Source of the DNA: Halictus rubicundus
Lineage: Eukaryota > Arthropoda > Insecta > Hymenoptera > Halictidae
NCBI RefSeq assembly: GCF_050948215.1
Contig: NC_135164.1
Location: 8,375,116 to 8,439,115, forward strand
DNA length: 64,000 bases
Reading direction: 5' to 3'
Both the position numbers and the translations under genes were made by a program. A model generated the notes under the pieces. The model was not told where the DNA came from and searched no databases. It saw only the letters and a list, made by a program, of their open reading frames with translations. Position 1 is the first letter of the stretch; each line of letters opens with the position of its first letter. Shown here piece after piece: positions 61,898 to 64,000 of this stretch.

Positions 61898-64000
61898 ATT
61901 CTTATTCCAGATAACTCTTGAATTATATAAACGGCATCAGCACATTCGTGAGTACATATTTCTGCTGATCTAACAATAAGATATCAGCGCAGATTGCTCA
62001 ACACCGATTAAGCATTATCTCCTCCTTTTTATCAAACTAACGGGCGAGCAATCAGCGTGTCAATTCGCATAGATTCCACGGGAGTACCTTCACTCTATCG
62101 TTACGTACTATGAACGATCGGCAGGTCTCGGAACTAAAACTAGAAATTACATCGTAAATTTGCAACGTAAAATTTGCACGTGTACCGTCGGGGAAGAAAG
62201 CCCGATGGATATGAATTCGTGACGGATTCCCTTTATTAGAGTCACGTAACCTTCTCGTTCTGACAGCGTAACCGTATCACGCTCGGAACACGCTGTCAAT
62301 ATTAGCACCGTTTCCCCATCGACGTGTTGTAACTTGAAACAGGGATGTATTTTTATTCTGTCGATACACCCGGAAAGGAAAATATCGTTGCACAATCCGA
62401 CGTGAACAGGCCGGCGGAGAAGCGAACTGCACTGTAGGATTGCGTCTGTTTCGCAGGTGTTGGTGAGCAGGTACGCAAATTTTTCATTGGCACAGCTTGC
62501 AACATAAACGGTTCCCTGATTAAACGTGTGGATCAGTGGAACGACGACCGCTTAATTACCTCGCTGTCCGACGAGTAATCGTAGTAGCAGGTTTTCTGCG
62601 TTCACGGGCAAAAACCAGTGGCAAACATTTGCGTAGAAGGGTTACAAGAATTTCATTTAGTATTTACTTCCTGTACAACAGATTTGTCTAAGATCTCCTT
62701 GTTCAACTTAATTGCAAAAAACAATCCCGACAACTGCAATTTCGGGGGGAAAAGAACAGCTTGCAGCTCTTTACTTTGCGAGGCCGGCTTCTTGCAAATT
62801 AGATACAGTTATCGATGCAGAAAAATCGTGCGGATCGGGTTGATTATTGGATATTCTGCACGCGGAACTTGTGCAACTTGTTAGTCGTACTGTCAGTTAG
62901 AAATTCATTAACGAACGAGCGGTTCGAGCGTGAAGAATTCCCGCGGAATAAGTAAACGGTGAATCCGAGTGAAGAAAAACATCTGGAATCGGGGATACGA
63001 TCGGAGCTTGCCGGACTTCGGTAGTATAGTAACCTTTCGGAATCTAGTGATATAGTAACCTTTCGGCTTCGTCATCGTGGCGAGACCGAGCGTTGCGCGA
63101 GCCGCGCCGCAAGTCAAATCGGATCTAAAAGGCTACAACCGAGAGAGCCGGGCGAATTCTAAACAAACGCGTATCAATCACGCGCGGCAGATTTCTATGA
63201 AACTTTTTGCATGCAGCTTTCGTTCTCCTTTTGTTACGCTCAAACACGACGGCACGTTTCCGCGCACGTGTACAAGAAACTCGTCAAGGATAACAGCTAC
63301 GGGACCATAACCACCAGCGAATCGCGTCGGTAAAGAAGGAACTTCGAGGATACCAACTCGATTTCATCCACATACTCCGATCGGAATTGTTCTGAATGAA
63401 TTGTTTGTTTCTTCATTATTTCGGGCCCTGCGAGATTTTAGTAACTCAGCATCCGAGAACACAATTGATGCGTTTACTATCGGCGTTTAGTCGATCACCC
63501 AGAACAAAATGTAATCGCTCAACTTTAAATACGCGTAACTTTTGAGCCAGTGAATTGCTCGCCTTAAAATTTCGATTTTTGGCAATGTCTCGCCAAGATG
63601 CGCAGGATCATATTGTAAAAAGTTAACAAATTTCTGGGTTCCGGAGGTGAAGTTTAACCCCAGCCTTCACTTTTACAATGATTCCGTTAAACGCAACGTG
63701 TCTTGTAAAATATGAACACATTGTTAAAGAAAAGTTGAAAATTCTACGATTATTTTCGAAACAGATACCATCTCGATATTAACTTGATTTTCTTCAAATA
63801 TCGAATCGTTATACACGTGTGACGCTACTTCTGTATAGAAAGCAGTGTTGGGAAAATGCTACTCGGAGTAACGAACAAATTCTTAATAATTCTCAATTTA
63901 TCGATGCGTTGCACCTAAGAAATATTTTTCTTGTCATGCTATTGTAGAGTACATTACTCCAGCTGTGGCCGTAAATAAGAAATCAAATATATATCGCTTA

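Larger units (their letters stand above)
51091..64000. other. Noncoding block with MITEs
   Basis: No exon can be defended. It contains families F, B, E, G and A (listed separately), a GA microsatellite, poly-G and poly-A, and a short direct repeat ATAGTAACCTTTCGG at about 63027 and 63054. Confidence 0.5.

Noticed and set aside
1..64000. CRISPR arrays, operons or prokaryotic systems
   Set aside because: Intron-split coding, MITEs and CpG pattern show an animal nuclear genome; the only regular array is a minisatellite without spacers.

Overview
This window is eukaryotic and looks like an insect, most likely a hymenopteran (bee, wasp or ant). The evidence is intron-split coding sequence with GT-AG junctions, AT-rich noncoding DNA with abundant CpG, many short terminal-inverted-repeat elements (MITEs) of TTAA-target (piggyBac-like) and TA-target (pogo/Tc1-like) type, and no bacterial-style gene packing. 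I cannot name the species.

Only one protein-coding gene is supported. It lies on the minus strand and its exons read right to left: 26980-27057 (probable), 8498-8644, 6429-6617, 5992-6279, 3910-5295 and 1285-2337. Every visible junction is phase 0, and the joined reading frame gives about 1,046 residues. The central exons resemble the conserved region of LMO7/LIMCH1-type proteins (Drosophila smash family, DUF4757-like): a DWQSNLDNW-type core, a highly charged helix and an RRRSKTFSEMMEERG-type segment. A long disordered exon with four spaced RLSxLE repeats follows, then a Pro/Ser/Thr-rich exon. Neither the N-terminus nor a LIM domain is visible, so the gene probably continues beyond both sides of what can be resolved.

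Layout: 1-1284 holds a TA-flanked MITE (family A) and a TTAA-flanked element (H). 1285-8644 holds the compact exon cluster, with MITEs in its introns. 8645-26979 is best read as a large intron holding split, paired and nested MITEs, a 39-bp minisatellite and a CpG-rich stretch. 27058-64000 contains no exon I can defend. It is intron or intergenic DNA with MITEs of families A to I, a 508-bp foldback element with a 7-bp target duplication (50023-50530), a degenerate 100-130 bp tandem repeat (45896-46300), simple repeats, and a CpG-rich block at 50560-51090 that could be a promoter.

The most notable observations are: (1) a candidate recursive-splicing exon at 26980-27057, where a strong branch site, pyrimidine tract and CAG are followed directly by GTGAGT; (2) four roughly 36-residue-spaced RLSxLE repeats in the long exon; (3) nested, split and TTAA-sharing MITEs that give relative insertion ages; and (4) a 39-bp minisatellite whose unit is 13 codons, with a diverged relative 6.5 kb away. 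I found no RNA gene, CRISPR array, transposase or reverse transcriptase ORF.
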